A stretch of DNA of 64,000 bases. Source: Ascidiaceihabitans sp029251465 (GTDB lineage: Bacteria; Pseudomonadota; Alphaproteobacteria; Rhodobacterales; Rhodobacteraceae). The DNA lies in the NCBI RefSeq assembly GCF_042932805.1, contig NZ_CP170635.1, positions 1-64,000 on the forward strand. Direction: 5' to 3'. Within the stretch, counting starts at the first letter, position 1. Each line of letters begins with the position of its first letter. Under the pieces are notes generated by a model, which saw only the letters and a program-made list of their open reading frames with translations, was not told the DNA's origin and searched no databases. Below, piece by piece: positions 8,468 to 17,534 of the stretch. The position numbers were made by a program, and so were the translations under genes.

Positions 8468-9502
8468 TTATTTCGTACTGCCGCGAAAATTCAGATCAAC
8501 ATCTACACTGATTTGACGCGTGCCTGTCGCGGACGATGGCGTGTTGGCCAAGAGTTCCGCAATCATCTTGCCGGTGGCAGAACCGATGGCCTTTGGATCG
8601 ACAACAACTGTCGTGATCGTCGGCGAAGCAAAGCGGGACACTTCAAAATTGCCAAAACCGACAACGCCAATTTCGCCCGGCACTTTGTGCCCGCTCGCGC
8701 TCAGTGCTGACAAAGCACCAAAGGCAGGCAAGTCAGAGACGCAAAAGATACAATCAGTATCCGGGTATTGGGCCAAAAGCGGCGGGACCGCAGCCGCGCC
8801 GTCCTCGATGGACAACGGCGGCTTTCCGACCATCAGCAACCGATGCGCAGACAGGCCGGCCTGTTCCATAGCGGCGATAAACCCAGCGCGGCGCGCAGCA
8901 CCACGGGTCCAATCGTCATCCTCCTCGCCCAGAAAGGCGATGTTGCGATAGCCGCGATCAATCAGTGCGCTGGTCATCTGCGCCGCCGCGTCTGAATTGG
9001 AAAAACCAACAGTGTGGGCGACCGGGTCTTCGGGGCGCTCCCACAATTCGATGACAGGCACTTGCGCACTGTTCAAAAGCTGCAAACTGCGATCGGTATG
9101 GCCGTCATAGGACAACACGATCGCCTCGGGGCGGCGGCGCAACATCGTTTCGATCAGTTGCTCTTCGCGTTCGATCGAATAATCAGTATAGCCCAACAAA
9201 ATTTGCAACCCGTTCGCTTCGAGTTCTTGGGTCAACGCCTGTACCGTTTCGCCAAAGTGTAAATTGTTCAATGAGGGCACCAACACGGCCACAAAACCAG
9301 ATTTTTTGGTTGTTAGGCTGCCAGCCATTTGGTCGGGAACATAGTTCATTTCGCGCACGACTTGCAGAATATGCGAGCGGGTCGCCGAGGACACAGGGCT
9401 GTCCTTTTTCAAAGCGCGCGACACGGTCATCCGAGAGACCCCGGCGGCGCGCGCCACGTCTCGCATGGTCACTGCGGAACTTTTCTTATCGAATTGCGAC
9501 AC
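8468..9502 (-). CDS. LacI-family transcriptional regulator of the CUT1 operon
   Basis: A 344-residue repressor. The N-terminal helix-turn-helix (TMRDVARAAGVSRMTVSRAL) is followed by the hinge and a periplasmic-binding-protein-like ligand domain, ending with TITTVVVDPKAIGSATGKMIAELL. The GTG at 9500-9502 is chosen because AAGGAA lies 8 bases upstream; a TTG at 9541 is the alternative. The recognition-helix residue that varies among the three LacI proteins in this window is Arg here (SRMTVSR). The inverted operator at 8377-8422 lies just downstream, ahead of the transporter genes in the same orientation. Confidence 0.88.
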   Translation of the reverse strand: MSQFDKKSSAVTMRDVARAAGVSRMTVSRALKKDSPVSSATRSHILQVVREMNYVPDQMAGSLTTKKSGFVAVLVPSLNNLHFGETVQALTQELEANGLQILLGYTDYSIEREEQLIETMLRRRPEAIVLSYDGHTDRSLQLLNSAQVPVIELWERPEDPVAHTVGFSNSDAAAQMTSALIDRGYRNIAFLGEEDDDWTRGAARRAGFIAAMEQAGLSAHRLLMVGKPPLSIEDGAAAVPPLLAQYPDTDCIFCVSDLPAFGALSALSASGHKVPGEIGVVGFGNFEVSRFASPTITTVVVDPKAIGSATGKMIAELLANTPSSATGTRQISVDVDLNFRGSTK

Positions 9503-9560
9503 CCCAAACCTTCCTTTGTGAACGCTCACAATTTGGCTCAAGGTGTCGCAGGTTACAAGC

Positions 9561-10706
9561 TTAGCGGTTCAATGCACCAACACCGGAAAAGCGGAACGCT
9601 TCTGTTTCCAGCGCGTTCAGCTCGTCCGCGCTCATCTGGTCGTGGGCAATTGTGATGCGGCCCAAGAACACCAGCGGCAAGTCTGCGCCACGGTTTTCCA
9701 GATCAGCTTTGATCGCTTCGGCTGTTGCCGCACCGACATCGTCGCCCATGCGCATGGGTGTCGCATCCAGCTCACCGCGGCGGATCGCTTCCAGCTCAAG
9801 GCCAGTACCGCCCCAACCGGTTGAAAAGATCTCCTTTTCCTTACCCATGGCAAGTTGTGCTTCAACCGATCCCATGGCCATTGCCGTGTTGGCGTTGTGG
9901 ATGATCTTGGCCTCTGGATAGGACTGCATGATCAGCGACGTGCCTTCAAACCCACCTTCGGTCTGATACTCACCGTAGTGCTCATAGACGGTGTTCCAGT
10001 TGCCCTTTTCCTCAACACAGGCTTTGAAATCGCCCGAACGTTGGTTGTCGGTGATCCCTGGAATACCGCGGTTCATCGCCATTGTGATATCGTTGCCGAG
10101 ACGTCCCAGCATGTAATCACACATCGTCAGCGCCCCAGCGGCGGACGAAAAATCGAACCAAACGGCCGGTTGTTGCTTGAGATATTTCAGCGGTGTGTGG
10201 AAGGCCCAAACATAGGTCGAGAACCCGTCATTCCCGGCCAGTTTCTCGATGTTGTCACCTTGGATCGCCAATTCGGAAGGGCCAAAGATGACATAGTCGT
10301 AAAGGTCCGCATCTTGATCCACTTGGCTGGCGTAGGTTGCTTGCAACGAATGCTCGACCTGACGGCTGGCAAACTCGGTTGTCTCATAGGCAATGCCCAA
10401 TTGCTCGAGCCGTTTTGTCATCGCCAGATAGTTACGTGCCCAAAAGTCTGAGGTATCAGCAGACGGATAAATCAGCGCAATCTGCACTGGTTTGTCGATA
10501 GAGCCTGTGAACGGCACAGCCTCACCACCGACCACGGCTTGCAACGCTTCCAATTTGCCTGGCGCGTTTACTTCGCCCGGCACCCAATGTTCGCGATCTG
10601 CAATCCCGGGCAGTTCTTTCAGGGGCAGCTGTGCGTGCCCGTCCGCGGATGCAGCACCTGTCAGCAAGGTACTTGTCATTAGAACAGTTGTCATTAATAG
10701 CTTCAT
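9561..10706 (-). CDS. CUT2 ABC transporter, periplasmic binding protein (TorT/RbsB-like)
   Basis: A 381-residue binding protein of the ribose/LuxP class. The signal peptide is MKLLMTTVLMTSTLLTGAASA. The mature protein has a long N-terminal extension before the first core strand (VQIALIYPSADTSDFWARNY) and contains FGPSELAIQGDN, AFHTPLKYLKQQP, and GDFKACVEEKGNW. The pattern resembles TorT-type proteins more than simple sugar binders, so its role could be sensing as well as transport. It has a good GGGAGG site. It follows permease 10794-11915 after 87 bases holding a hairpin. Confidence 0.82.
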   Translation of the reverse strand: MKLLMTTVLMTSTLLTGAASADGHAQLPLKELPGIADREHWVPGEVNAPGKLEALQAVVGGEAVPFTGSIDKPVQIALIYPSADTSDFWARNYLAMTKRLEQLGIAYETTEFASRQVEHSLQATYASQVDQDADLYDYVIFGPSELAIQGDNIEKLAGNDGFSTYVWAFHTPLKYLKQQPAVWFDFSSAAGALTMCDYMLGRLGNDITMAMNRGIPGITDNQRSGDFKACVEEKGNWNTVYEHYGEYQTEGGFEGTSLIMQSYPEAKIIHNANTAMAMGSVEAQLAMGKEKEIFSTGWGGTGLELEAIRRGELDATPMRMGDDVGAATAEAIKADLENRGADLPLVFLGRITIAHDQMSADELNALETEAFRFSGVGALNR

Positions 10707-10742
10707 TGCGGTTCCTCCCTTTGCAATGAGTGCGGAGCCACA

Positions 10743-10774
10743 GGTCGGTGTCAGGATGCACCCCTGACCCGACC
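10743..10774 (-). promoter_or_regulatory. Intergenic hairpin between permease and binding-protein genes
   Basis: GGTCGG (10743-10748) pairs with CCGACC (10769-10774), and TCAGG (10751-10755) pairs with CCTGA (10763-10767). This gives an 11-bp stem with one small internal loop and no T-tract. It is a candidate mRNA processing or stability element that sets the binding-protein level. Confidence 0.4.
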
Positions 10775-10793
10775 ACCCCGCATTTGATGGCCG

Positions 10794-11915
10794 TTACCCG
10801 CTTGCTTTTGGGTTTCCAGCCGACAGCAATCCAATTGCAAACAGCGCAATCAGAATGCCGATGAGAGCCGCACAAAAGCGCAGCATTTTCTGTCCATCAG
10901 GTGTGGTGAGCCCCGCAAGGATGCCCCCCGCCCCGTCGCGGTCTTTCTTTTGCATCCATGTGTAAAGAGCGACCGAGCTGATGATGACGACGCCGGATGC
11001 AACCGACTGCCAGAAGAATTCGATCCGTAGGGTGACAAGCGCATTGATCATCATCGACAGCAGCAACACGCCTGTAAATGAACCAACAATTGCGGCGCGT
11101 CCGCCAAACAGGGATGTGCCGCCCACGACGACAGCGGCGATGACATGCAGATTGAAATAGGGCGCCGAAGTTGCTTGGATCGCATTCAATTTACCGGTCA
11201 GCATGACACCCGCCAAAGCGGCACATGCCCCGCATAAAACATAAGCGTATACTTTGTGCCGCTTGACCGAGATGCCCGTCAGCTCTGCCGCTTCGGGGTT
11301 AGAGCCGATTGCAATCGTGTAGCGACCAAAATAGGTGCGCGTCAGCAGCACATAGCCCGCGATCATCGTGGCTGTGCCAATCAGCACAGGAATGGGCACG
11401 AAACCCGGTATCTGACCACGCCCAATGTCCGTCAGGAAATCAGGGAACCGCGCCAGAACCAGTCCCTTGGCAAGTACCAGAGCAAAGCCGCGATAAACCA
11501 GATCCATCGCCAGCGTGCCAATCAGATCAGGCACGTTGAATCGCGTAATAATCAGCCCGTTGATCAGACCCATCACCGCCCCCAGCGCAATCGCAATCGG
11601 CACAGCGACATAGACCGAGAACCCGTATTGCTTGATCAGGAATGCCATGATGATGCCTGACAAGGCGGCAATTGACCCGATAGACAGGTCAATGCCGCGT
11701 TGTGTAATCACAAACGTCATGGCCATCGCCATCGGCATATAAAGTGCGGCATCCAGTAAGATCAGGTTCAGGTTTGTGGCCCGGAAATAGCGCACGGGTT
11801 CCACCACCCCCATGAACGCCAAAATGGCAAGGATCATGACCATTGGGCCAATGATAGCCACATAGGGTTCTAACCGTTCGGACATAGACCGTGTGTTCGT
11901 ATCTAACGCAGCCAT
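10794..11915 (-). CDS. CUT2 ABC transporter permease (RbsC type)
   Basis: A 373-residue permease with about ten hydrophobic helices. Typical segments are ITQRGIDLSIGSIAALSGIIMAFLI, GLINGLIITRFNVPDLIGTLAM, GSNPEAAELTGISVKRHKVYAYVLCGACAALAGVML and VVGGTSLFGGRAAIVGSFTGVLLLSMMINAL. ATG 11913-11915 overlaps the stop of the ATPase gene (TAATG), indicating translational coupling. The C-terminal extension after the last RbsC helix (DGAGGILAGLTTPDGQ... plus one further helix) is longer than usual. Confidence 0.9.
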   Translation of the reverse strand: MAALDTNTRSMSERLEPYVAIIGPMVMILAILAFMGVVEPVRYFRATNLNLILLDAALYMPMAMAMTFVITQRGIDLSIGSIAALSGIIMAFLIKQYGFSVYVAVPIAIALGAVMGLINGLIITRFNVPDLIGTLAMDLVYRGFALVLAKGLVLARFPDFLTDIGRGQIPGFVPIPVLIGTATMIAGYVLLTRTYFGRYTIAIGSNPEAAELTGISVKRHKVYAYVLCGACAALAGVMLTGKLNAIQATSAPYFNLHVIAAVVVGGTSLFGGRAAIVGSFTGVLLLSMMINALVTLRIEFFWQSVASGVVIISSVALYTWMQKKDRDGAGGILAGLTTPDGQKMLRFCAALIGILIALFAIGLLSAGNPKASG

Positions 11916-12673
11916 TACGCGACCTCCTCTGTGGCACCGACAATCATGCCAAGCACCTCTTGTGTATTGCTGTCTGCGGTTTTGACCACGCCGACACATT
12001 GCCCACGCCGTTGCACATGGACCCGGTCCGCAACCTGAAAGACGTCATCCAGTGAGTGGCTGATCAGAATGACGGCCAAACCTTGCGCTTTGACCGCCTC
12101 AATCAGCTTCAATGTACGCGCAGTTTCCTGAGGGCCAAGGGCCGCTGTGGGCTCATCCATCACCAAAACGCGCAGACCTTCGTGATAGACCGCGCGTGCA
12201 ATCGCGACGGCTTGGCGCTGCCCACCAGACAGGCTGTCTGTGGGGGCGTCCATTGACTTGAGCTGCACACCCAAACGCTCCATCAATACGCGTTCTGCTT
12301 CGGCGCGCATGCGTTTGTTGTCGAGGATGGTGATGCCAAAAACCTTGCGCGTCAGCTCATTGCCTAAAAACATATTCGCTGCGGGATCAAGGTGATCCGC
12401 CAGCGCGAGCGTCTGGTATACCGCGTCGATCCCCATCTTGATGGCTTCGGCATGGTTGCTGAACGCCACCGGCTTGCCATCCATAAAAATCTCGCCGGCG
12501 GAGGGTTGATAGACCCCGGTTAGCACCTTGATCAGTGTCGATTTACCTGCCCCGTTGTCGCCAACAATCGCCAACACTTCGCCCGCGTGGGCATCAAGGT
12601 TCACGTCTTTTAGCGCTGTCACGCCGCCAAAGCGTTTCGTCACGCCGCGCATCTTCACCAGTGGTGTGTCCAT
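11915..12673 (-). CDS. CUT2 ABC transporter ATP-binding protein, single domain
   Basis: A 252-residue ATPase with one nucleotide-binding domain: Walker A GDNGAGKST, signature LSGGQRQAVAIARAV, Walker B VLVMDEPTAAL and H-loop ILISHSLDDVF. Most RbsA-type proteins are about 500 residues with two such domains, while this one has a single domain and presumably acts as a homodimer (FrcA-like). ATG 12671-12673 is preferred, with AGGGGG 7 bases upstream; a TTG at 12691 is in frame. It lies 81 bases after the upstream binding-protein gene, separated by a small hairpin. Confidence 0.88.
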   Translation of the reverse strand: MDTPLVKMRGVTKRFGGVTALKDVNLDAHAGEVLAIVGDNGAGKSTLIKVLTGVYQPSAGEIFMDGKPVAFSNHAEAIKMGIDAVYQTLALADHLDPAANMFLGNELTRKVFGITILDNKRMRAEAERVLMERLGVQLKSMDAPTDSLSGGQRQAVAIARAVYHEGLRVLVMDEPTAALGPQETARTLKLIEAVKAQGLAVILISHSLDDVFQVADRVHVQRRGQCVGVVKTADSNTQEVLGMIVGATEEVA

Positions 12674-12712
12674 CTGCCGCCCCCTAATCAATTATGTTCA
12701 ATGGTCCCCGCA

Positions 12713-12740
12713 GGTGCCCTAATCCGAAAATCGAGGCACC
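12713..12740 (-). promoter_or_regulatory. Intergenic hairpin after the first CUT2 binding-protein gene
   Basis: GGTGCC (12713-12718) pairs with GGCACC (12735-12740) over a 16-base loop. No T-run follows. It is a weak candidate for an mRNA-stabilising element between two transporter operons or for partial attenuation. Confidence 0.3.
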
Positions 12741-12753
12741 CTTCGGGAGTTGT

Positions 12754-13803
12754 TTATTTGCCCCAAAGCGTGGTGTAGGCCGCGCGATATGGGCTGTCGG
12801 GGTCGAACTGGTTGCTGTCACCCATCTTGGCCAACCCTTCTTGGGTCACCAAGGCAGGCGAGGTGATATAGCCTGAACATGCCTCACCTTGCACCGCGCG
12901 GTTCAACTCATCGACCAACTGCCAGCCTTGCAGGTTCAATGGCTCAGCGACGGTAATCGCTTGGTACTGCGCGCTGCGAATGCGTTGAAAGGCCGCCTCG
13001 GACCCGTCACCGGCAGAGCCTGCCAGCGGCGCGCCATCGCCGCCAATCCCGGCAGAGGCGAGGGCCGGACCCATGAAATCAAAGTATAGATCATTGATCG
13101 CCAGCGCATGTGTCCAGCTTGCGCCGTACTTTTGCAAAAGGCTGGTGGTCAATGGGCCCATCCGGCTGGAGGTGTCTGCGATGGGCGTGTCGACATATTC
13201 CAATACGGTGCCGCCCATCTGTTCGATGGTTTCTTTGATGCGGTCGGCCTTGTCGATGGCGATTTGGTAAGTGCTATCGGTAAAGATAACCACACCCACA
13301 TTGTCGCCTCCGTCTTTGATCGCCCATTCGGCGGCCACTTTGGACACGGTCATCGCGTCCGTGGACACATTGGCGAAAATGCCACCCGGCGCGTCACAGC
13401 CAATCTTGGGGCCAGAGTGCCAGGCAACCATGGGGATGTCGGCAGCTGCGACGCCTTCAAGGGCAGCTTGTTGTTCCACAGCATCAAAACCGTTGATGAT
13501 GATCCCGTCTGGCTGCAAGGCCATGGCTTGACCAATCGCCGCAGTGCGCCCTTGGATTGAGCCGCCGCCGTCCAACACGCGCACGGTCCAGCCGATCGCA
13601 TCTGCGGCCTCCTCAACGCCATTTGTGACGCCTAGAATGCCACCGTTTTTCAAATCACCCGCCAGCACGACGATGGACTTGCCTGTCGCGGCCTTGGGTC
13701 CTGTCGTGGGGCCATCAAATGGCACCTCTGCCAATGCTGGAAATCCCATCGCTGCGATGACACTTCCCACCAAAACGGTGTTCAAAAATGTATTCTTTTT
13801 CAT
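12754..13803 (-). CDS. CUT2 ABC transporter, periplasmic sugar-binding protein (RbsB-like)
   Basis: A 349-residue ribose-type binding protein. The signal peptide MKKNTFLNTVLVGSVIAAMGFPALA is followed by a mature domain with IVVLAGDLKNGGILGVTNGVEEAA, PDGIIINGFDAVEQQAALEGV, VVIFTDSTYQIAIDKADRI and ALAINDLYFDFMG. ATG 13801-13803 has GGGAGG upstream. It is the third gene of the ATPase-permease-binding protein operon starting at 16371. With the idonate/gluconate genes next door, a sugar acid is a reasonable ligand guess. Confidence 0.88.
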   Translation of the reverse strand: MKKNTFLNTVLVGSVIAAMGFPALAEVPFDGPTTGPKAATGKSIVVLAGDLKNGGILGVTNGVEEAADAIGWTVRVLDGGGSIQGRTAAIGQAMALQPDGIIINGFDAVEQQAALEGVAAADIPMVAWHSGPKIGCDAPGGIFANVSTDAMTVSKVAAEWAIKDGGDNVGVVIFTDSTYQIAIDKADRIKETIEQMGGTVLEYVDTPIADTSSRMGPLTTSLLQKYGASWTHALAINDLYFDFMGPALASAGIGGDGAPLAGSAGDGSEAAFQRIRSAQYQAITVAEPLNLQGWQLVDELNRAVQGEACSGYITSPALVTQEGLAKMGDSNQFDPDSPYRAAYTTLWGK

Positions 13804-13832
13804 TGTCGTTCCTCCCTTTGCAAACGTAATTT

Positions 13833-14858
13833 TCAACGCTTCTTTTCTGCACCTTTTCGGCGTTGCGCGTACCCTGCGATCCCGATTGCGACCAACAGAG
13901 TGACACCATTGAACAGTGGCTCAACCCAGAAGGAGCCACCGAATTGCTGAATACCCGAGATGCCAACAGCGAGAATGGCGACACCGATGATGGTGCCCCA
14001 GACGTTGACGCGCCCCGGTTTGATTGTTGTTGAGCCCAAAAAGGCGCCGACCAGTGCGGGCAACAAAAATTCAAGCCCTACCGACGCTTGGCCAATCCGA
14101 AGTTTCGAGGCAAGGATCACGCCCGCCAATGCAGTGATCGCACCGGACGTCAGAAACGCACCAATCACATATTTCCGTGTCGGAATGCCGTTCAACTCGG
14201 CAGCCTTTTGGTTCGCCCCAATCGCATAGAGGTATCGGCCAACTGGCGTATATTCGAGAACGATCCACATCACGATTGTGATTGTCAGCACGTAAAAGCC
14301 AGTGATCGGCAAGCCAAATACAAATGTGCCATTGATCGACAAGAACCCGTCCGGCAACACGCCGACCATTTGACGCCCGCCTGTGTGCCACAACGCCAGC
14401 GCATACAGCACCGTGCCCGTGCCAAGCGTTGCGATAAAACTGTCGATCTTGGCCACTTCGACCAGCAGACCGTTCAGGAAACCAGACAGCGCGCCCAAGA
14501 TCAGCACGATCGCAACCGCCAGCGGCCAAGGCAGGCCATAAACCGTCTGCAAACTGATGGCGAGGATGTGCCACAACACGATGCCATACCCCACAGTCAG
14601 ATCGATCCGGCCCGCCGCCATCGGGATCATCGCGCCCAGCGACAACAGCGCAATAATCGCTTTGTCAGACACAATCGCGCGCAGGTTCAGCATGGTGGGA
14701 AACGTGTTCGGCAGCAGGACAGAAAACAGCCCGATCAGAAACACTGTCAGGATTACGAGGCCATAAACCGGCAAGAACCGCGCAATGCGCCCACCCAGTG
14801 ACACACCTTTGAGATCAGCTTTGGTCGGCTCTAACGCCCCTGATTTAAGAGACTGCAT
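13833..14858 (-). CDS. CUT2 ABC transporter permease (RbsC type)
   Basis: A 341-residue inner-membrane permease with about nine helices. Typical segments are AAGRIDLTVGYGIVLWHILAI, LILGALSGFLNGLLVEVAKIDSFIATLGTGTVLYAL, GANQKAAELNGIPTRKYVIGAFLTSG and LLPALVGAFLGSTTIKPGRVNVWGTIIG. The start overlaps the ATPase gene end by 14 bases. It forms the membrane channel of the transporter with 14845-16371 and 12754-13803. Confidence 0.9.
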   Translation of the reverse strand: MQSLKSGALEPTKADLKGVSLGGRIARFLPVYGLVILTVFLIGLFSVLLPNTFPTMLNLRAIVSDKAIIALLSLGAMIPMAAGRIDLTVGYGIVLWHILAISLQTVYGLPWPLAVAIVLILGALSGFLNGLLVEVAKIDSFIATLGTGTVLYALALWHTGGRQMVGVLPDGFLSINGTFVFGLPITGFYVLTITIVMWIVLEYTPVGRYLYAIGANQKAAELNGIPTRKYVIGAFLTSGAITALAGVILASKLRIGQASVGLEFLLPALVGAFLGSTTIKPGRVNVWGTIIGVAILAVGISGIQQFGGSFWVEPLFNGVTLLVAIGIAGYAQRRKGAEKKR

Positions 14859-16371
14859 TCGTGACTTCCTTTTTGTGCGCGATGTTACCGGCAGAGGCTG
14901 ATTGGATAAGATTTTCAGTGGTCAGACGCGTGCCGGACAATTCGTCGACAATCGCGCCTTGGCTAAAGACGATGGCACGGTGGCAAATCGTGGCGATCTC
15001 TTCAAAGTCAGTTGAAACAATCACAATCCCAACCCCTTCAGCGAGCGCACGATTTAACAACGCGTAAATCTCGGCTTTGGCCCCCACATCAACGCCCGCG
15101 GTGGGGTCTTCGCAGATCAACAAGCTGCGCTTGGTGGCCAGCCACCGGCCAATCACGACCTTTTGCTGGTTGCCGCCAGACAGCGCTTCGATGGCAAGGC
15201 TGGGGTCATTGGGCGACAGGCCCAGTTCGGCACCAATGATGCTGGCCTGTTCGGCCTCGGTACGGGGTGACAATAGATTGAGGATCTGGCGCCCGATGCC
15301 ACCCGGATTGAGGAATGTGTTTTCGCGAATGCTCAGGTTCATTGCGACAGATTCTTCTGTGCGATCCTTGGCCACCAAACCGATACCCGACGCCATCGCC
15401 TTTTGCGGTGTCGACAAATCGGGCGATTTACCACGCAGCGTGACCGTGCCGTCAAAGGCCTCAAGACCGAATAACGCGCGGCTGATTGTTTCGTGCCCTG
15501 CTCCGCGCAAACCCACAAGGCCGACAATCTCGTTTTCGGCCAGCGCAAAGTTCAGCGGCCCGACTTCACCCACCTCAAACGCATTCAGCGTCAGCACATT
15601 GCTGCCCGGCGCATCGGTTCCCTTGACCGTCTCACGGGTTTTGCGACCGACAATTTTTTGCACCAGCTCTTCGGGTGTGGTGTGCGCAATTTCACGCATG
15701 CCCACCATGACCCCATCGCGCAACACGGCAACTCTGTCCGCCACCTGAAAGATCTCATCAAGGCGGTGGCTGACGTAAATCATGCCCACGCCTTGTTCGC
15801 GCAGCGGACGGATCGCAGCAAACAGACGTTCGACCTCGTCGGCAGGTAGCGACGCTGTGGGTTCATCCAGCACGAGAAACTCGCTGTCTACAGCCAGCGC
15901 GCGGGCAATCGCAACGAGTGATTTTTCCGTACGCGACAGATCTTCGACGCGCATTGTAGGGTCAAAATCGCAATCGACTTTCTTGAGGGCTGCCGCCGCA
16001 AAGCTTTCGACCTCGGACCAGCGGATCAAACCGTTCTTGCGCGAAAATCCCAGCGCAAGCGCTATGTTTTCTGCGACCGTCATCCATTCGATCAACCCAA
16101 GGTCCTGGTGAATGAAAGCCACCTTTTGCCGCTCGCCGAAACCGGCCGGGCGGTGCTGGTAGGGTGTGCCGTCGATCAGCACACGGCCCGCATCAGGTTG
16201 ATGGATTCCGCCAAGCACTTTGATCAGGGTTGATTTGCCAGCACCGTTCTCGCCCAACAGCGCGACAATCTCACCGCGTCCAACGCTAAGCGACACATCC
16301 TTAAGCGCATATGTGCCGCCAAAATGCTTTTCAATACTGTCAAAAAACAGACCTGATTGCAGGCTCTGCAT
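14845..16371 (-). CDS. CUT2 ABC transporter ATP-binding protein, tandem domains (RbsA type)
   Basis: A 508-residue tandem ATPase. Domain 1 (about 1-240) has Walker A GENGAGKST and Walker B FLVLDEPTASL, but DLSRTEKSLVAIARAL replaces a full LSGGQ signature. Domain 2 (about 260-508) has a degenerate Walker A (GLRGAGHE) and an intact signature LSGGNQQKVVIGRWL with EDPTAGVD. This asymmetry is normal for the RbsA family. ATG 16369-16371 is chosen, with a G-rich site upstream. It begins an operon facing away from the LacI gene at 16497. The shared intergenic region carries two identical operators, so this transporter should be repressed by that LacI protein. Confidence 0.9.
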   Translation of the reverse strand: MQSLQSGLFFDSIEKHFGGTYALKDVSLSVGRGEIVALLGENGAGKSTLIKVLGGIHQPDAGRVLIDGTPYQHRPAGFGERQKVAFIHQDLGLIEWMTVAENIALALGFSRKNGLIRWSEVESFAAAALKKVDCDFDPTMRVEDLSRTEKSLVAIARALAVDSEFLVLDEPTASLPADEVERLFAAIRPLREQGVGMIYVSHRLDEIFQVADRVAVLRDGVMVGMREIAHTTPEELVQKIVGRKTRETVKGTDAPGSNVLTLNAFEVGEVGPLNFALAENEIVGLVGLRGAGHETISRALFGLEAFDGTVTLRGKSPDLSTPQKAMASGIGLVAKDRTEESVAMNLSIRENTFLNPGGIGRQILNLLSPRTEAEQASIIGAELGLSPNDPSLAIEALSGGNQQKVVIGRWLATKRSLLICEDPTAGVDVGAKAEIYALLNRALAEGVGIVIVSTDFEEIATICHRAIVFSQGAIVDELSGTRLTTENLIQSASAGNIAHKKEVTNAVS

Positions 16372-16413
16372 GGCGTCGCCCCCCCTGTTCGTACGGCTCA
16401 ACCCTCCCGTTGA

Positions 16414-16482
16414 GTTACCCGTAACGTTATGCTATTGTTTTGCGAATACGACGCATATGTCAACGATTAAGTTACCCGTAAC
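16414..16482. promoter_or_regulatory. Two identical LacI/GntR-type operators between divergent genes
   Basis: GTTACCCGTAAC occurs at 16414-16425 and again at 16471-16482, 57 bp apart. TTGACA on the minus strand (16463-16458) could be the -35 box of the transporter operon; the first operator then falls near the start site and the second just upstream of -35 and next to the ATG of the LacI gene. This suits joint repression and self-control, possibly through looping. The site resembles the known gluconate-repressor box of enteric bacteria. Confidence 0.75.
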
Positions 16483-16496
16483 GTAAAAATGCAAAT

Positions 16497-17534
16497 ATGA
16501 CTGAAAAAACAAACAAAAACAATAAGATAAGCCTACATCAGGTAGCCACCGCAGCAGGTGTTTCCAAGATGACAGCAAGCCGAGTCTTGCGCGCCGAAGG
16601 CGGATATTCTGAAAAGACCCGCGCGCGGGTAATGGAGCAAGTCGAGCTGCTGGGCTACTTGCCGAATCGCTTGGCGACGGTTTTTGCTGGCGACCAAAAC
16701 TCCACCTTTGTCGGCGTGTCTATTCCCGACCTCGGTAACGAAGTTTTTTCGTTGGTTCTGGAAGGCATCGATCGCAAGCTGGGGTCCTTTGGACACCAGA
16801 GCGTTCTGGGCATGACGCAGCACACCCAACAAGCAGAAGAAGACTGGATTAAGACCGTGTTGTCCTGGCAGCCGGCCGGATTGATCCTGACGGGCCGGTA
16901 TCATTCGGCGCGCGCCACCGACATGCTGCGCAATGCGCCTATTCCGATCATCGAAATCTGGGATCTCAACTCAAGCCCGCTGGATATGAGTGTTGGGATT
17001 AACCATTTTGATGCGGGCTTTGATATGGGCCGATATCTGGTCAACTGCGGTTACCGTAATATCGGCTTTGTGGGCACATCGCACGATACAGCCAATGCCG
17101 CCACAACGCGGCTGACTGGTTTTTCCAAAGCCGTGGAAACGGGCGGCGGCGAGGTGACCAAACAGCTGTGCCTGCATGACACAGCCAGCTATTACCCCGG
17201 CTTTTACGGGACCGAACAATTGCTGGCCTCGACCCCCGGCATTGATTGCATTTTCTATCAGAATGACACGATGGCTTTTGGCGGCATGCAATACTGTCTC
17301 TCAAAGGGGCTGCATGTTCCCGACGATATTGGCATCGCAGGATGGGGCGATTTGCCGATTTCAGCAGTGCTGCCAAAGCGCCTGACGTCGATGCATGTTC
17401 CACATCTGAAACTGGGCCAAGCGGCGGCTGAGATGATGATGTCGCGACTGTCAGGTGAACCAACGCCCCATGTGCGTGACATCGGCTTTTCTTTGATCCC
17501 GGGTAGCACGGTGCGTCGCCCTAAGGGCGCTTAG
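16497..17534 (+). CDS. LacI-family regulator (GntR/IdnR-like, gluconate type)
   Basis: A 345-residue repressor. The helix-turn-helix SLHQVATAAGVSKMTASRVL has Lys-Met at the two specificity positions of the recognition helix, as in enteric GntR and IdnR. This fits the GTTACCCGTAAC sites found just upstream. The ligand domain follows, with FVGVSIPDLGNEVFSLVLEGI, DCIFYQNDTMAFGGMQYC and IGIAGWGDLPISAVLPKRLTSM. It probably represses itself and the divergent CUT2 operon in answer to a sugar acid. Its 3' end overlaps the next, convergent LacI gene by four bases. Confidence 0.9.
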   Translation: MTEKTNKNNKISLHQVATAAGVSKMTASRVLRAEGGYSEKTRARVMEQVELLGYLPNRLATVFAGDQNSTFVGVSIPDLGNEVFSLVLEGIDRKLGSFGHQSVLGMTQHTQQAEEDWIKTVLSWQPAGLILTGRYHSARATDMLRNAPIPIIEIWDLNSSPLDMSVGINHFDAGFDMGRYLVNCGYRNIGFVGTSHDTANAATTRLTGFSKAVETGGGEVTKQLCLHDTASYYPGFYGTEQLLASTPGIDCIFYQNDTMAFGGMQYCLSKGLHVPDDIGIAGWGDLPISAVLPKRLTSMHVPHLKLGQAAAEMMMSRLSGEPTPHVRDIGFSLIPGSTVRRPKGA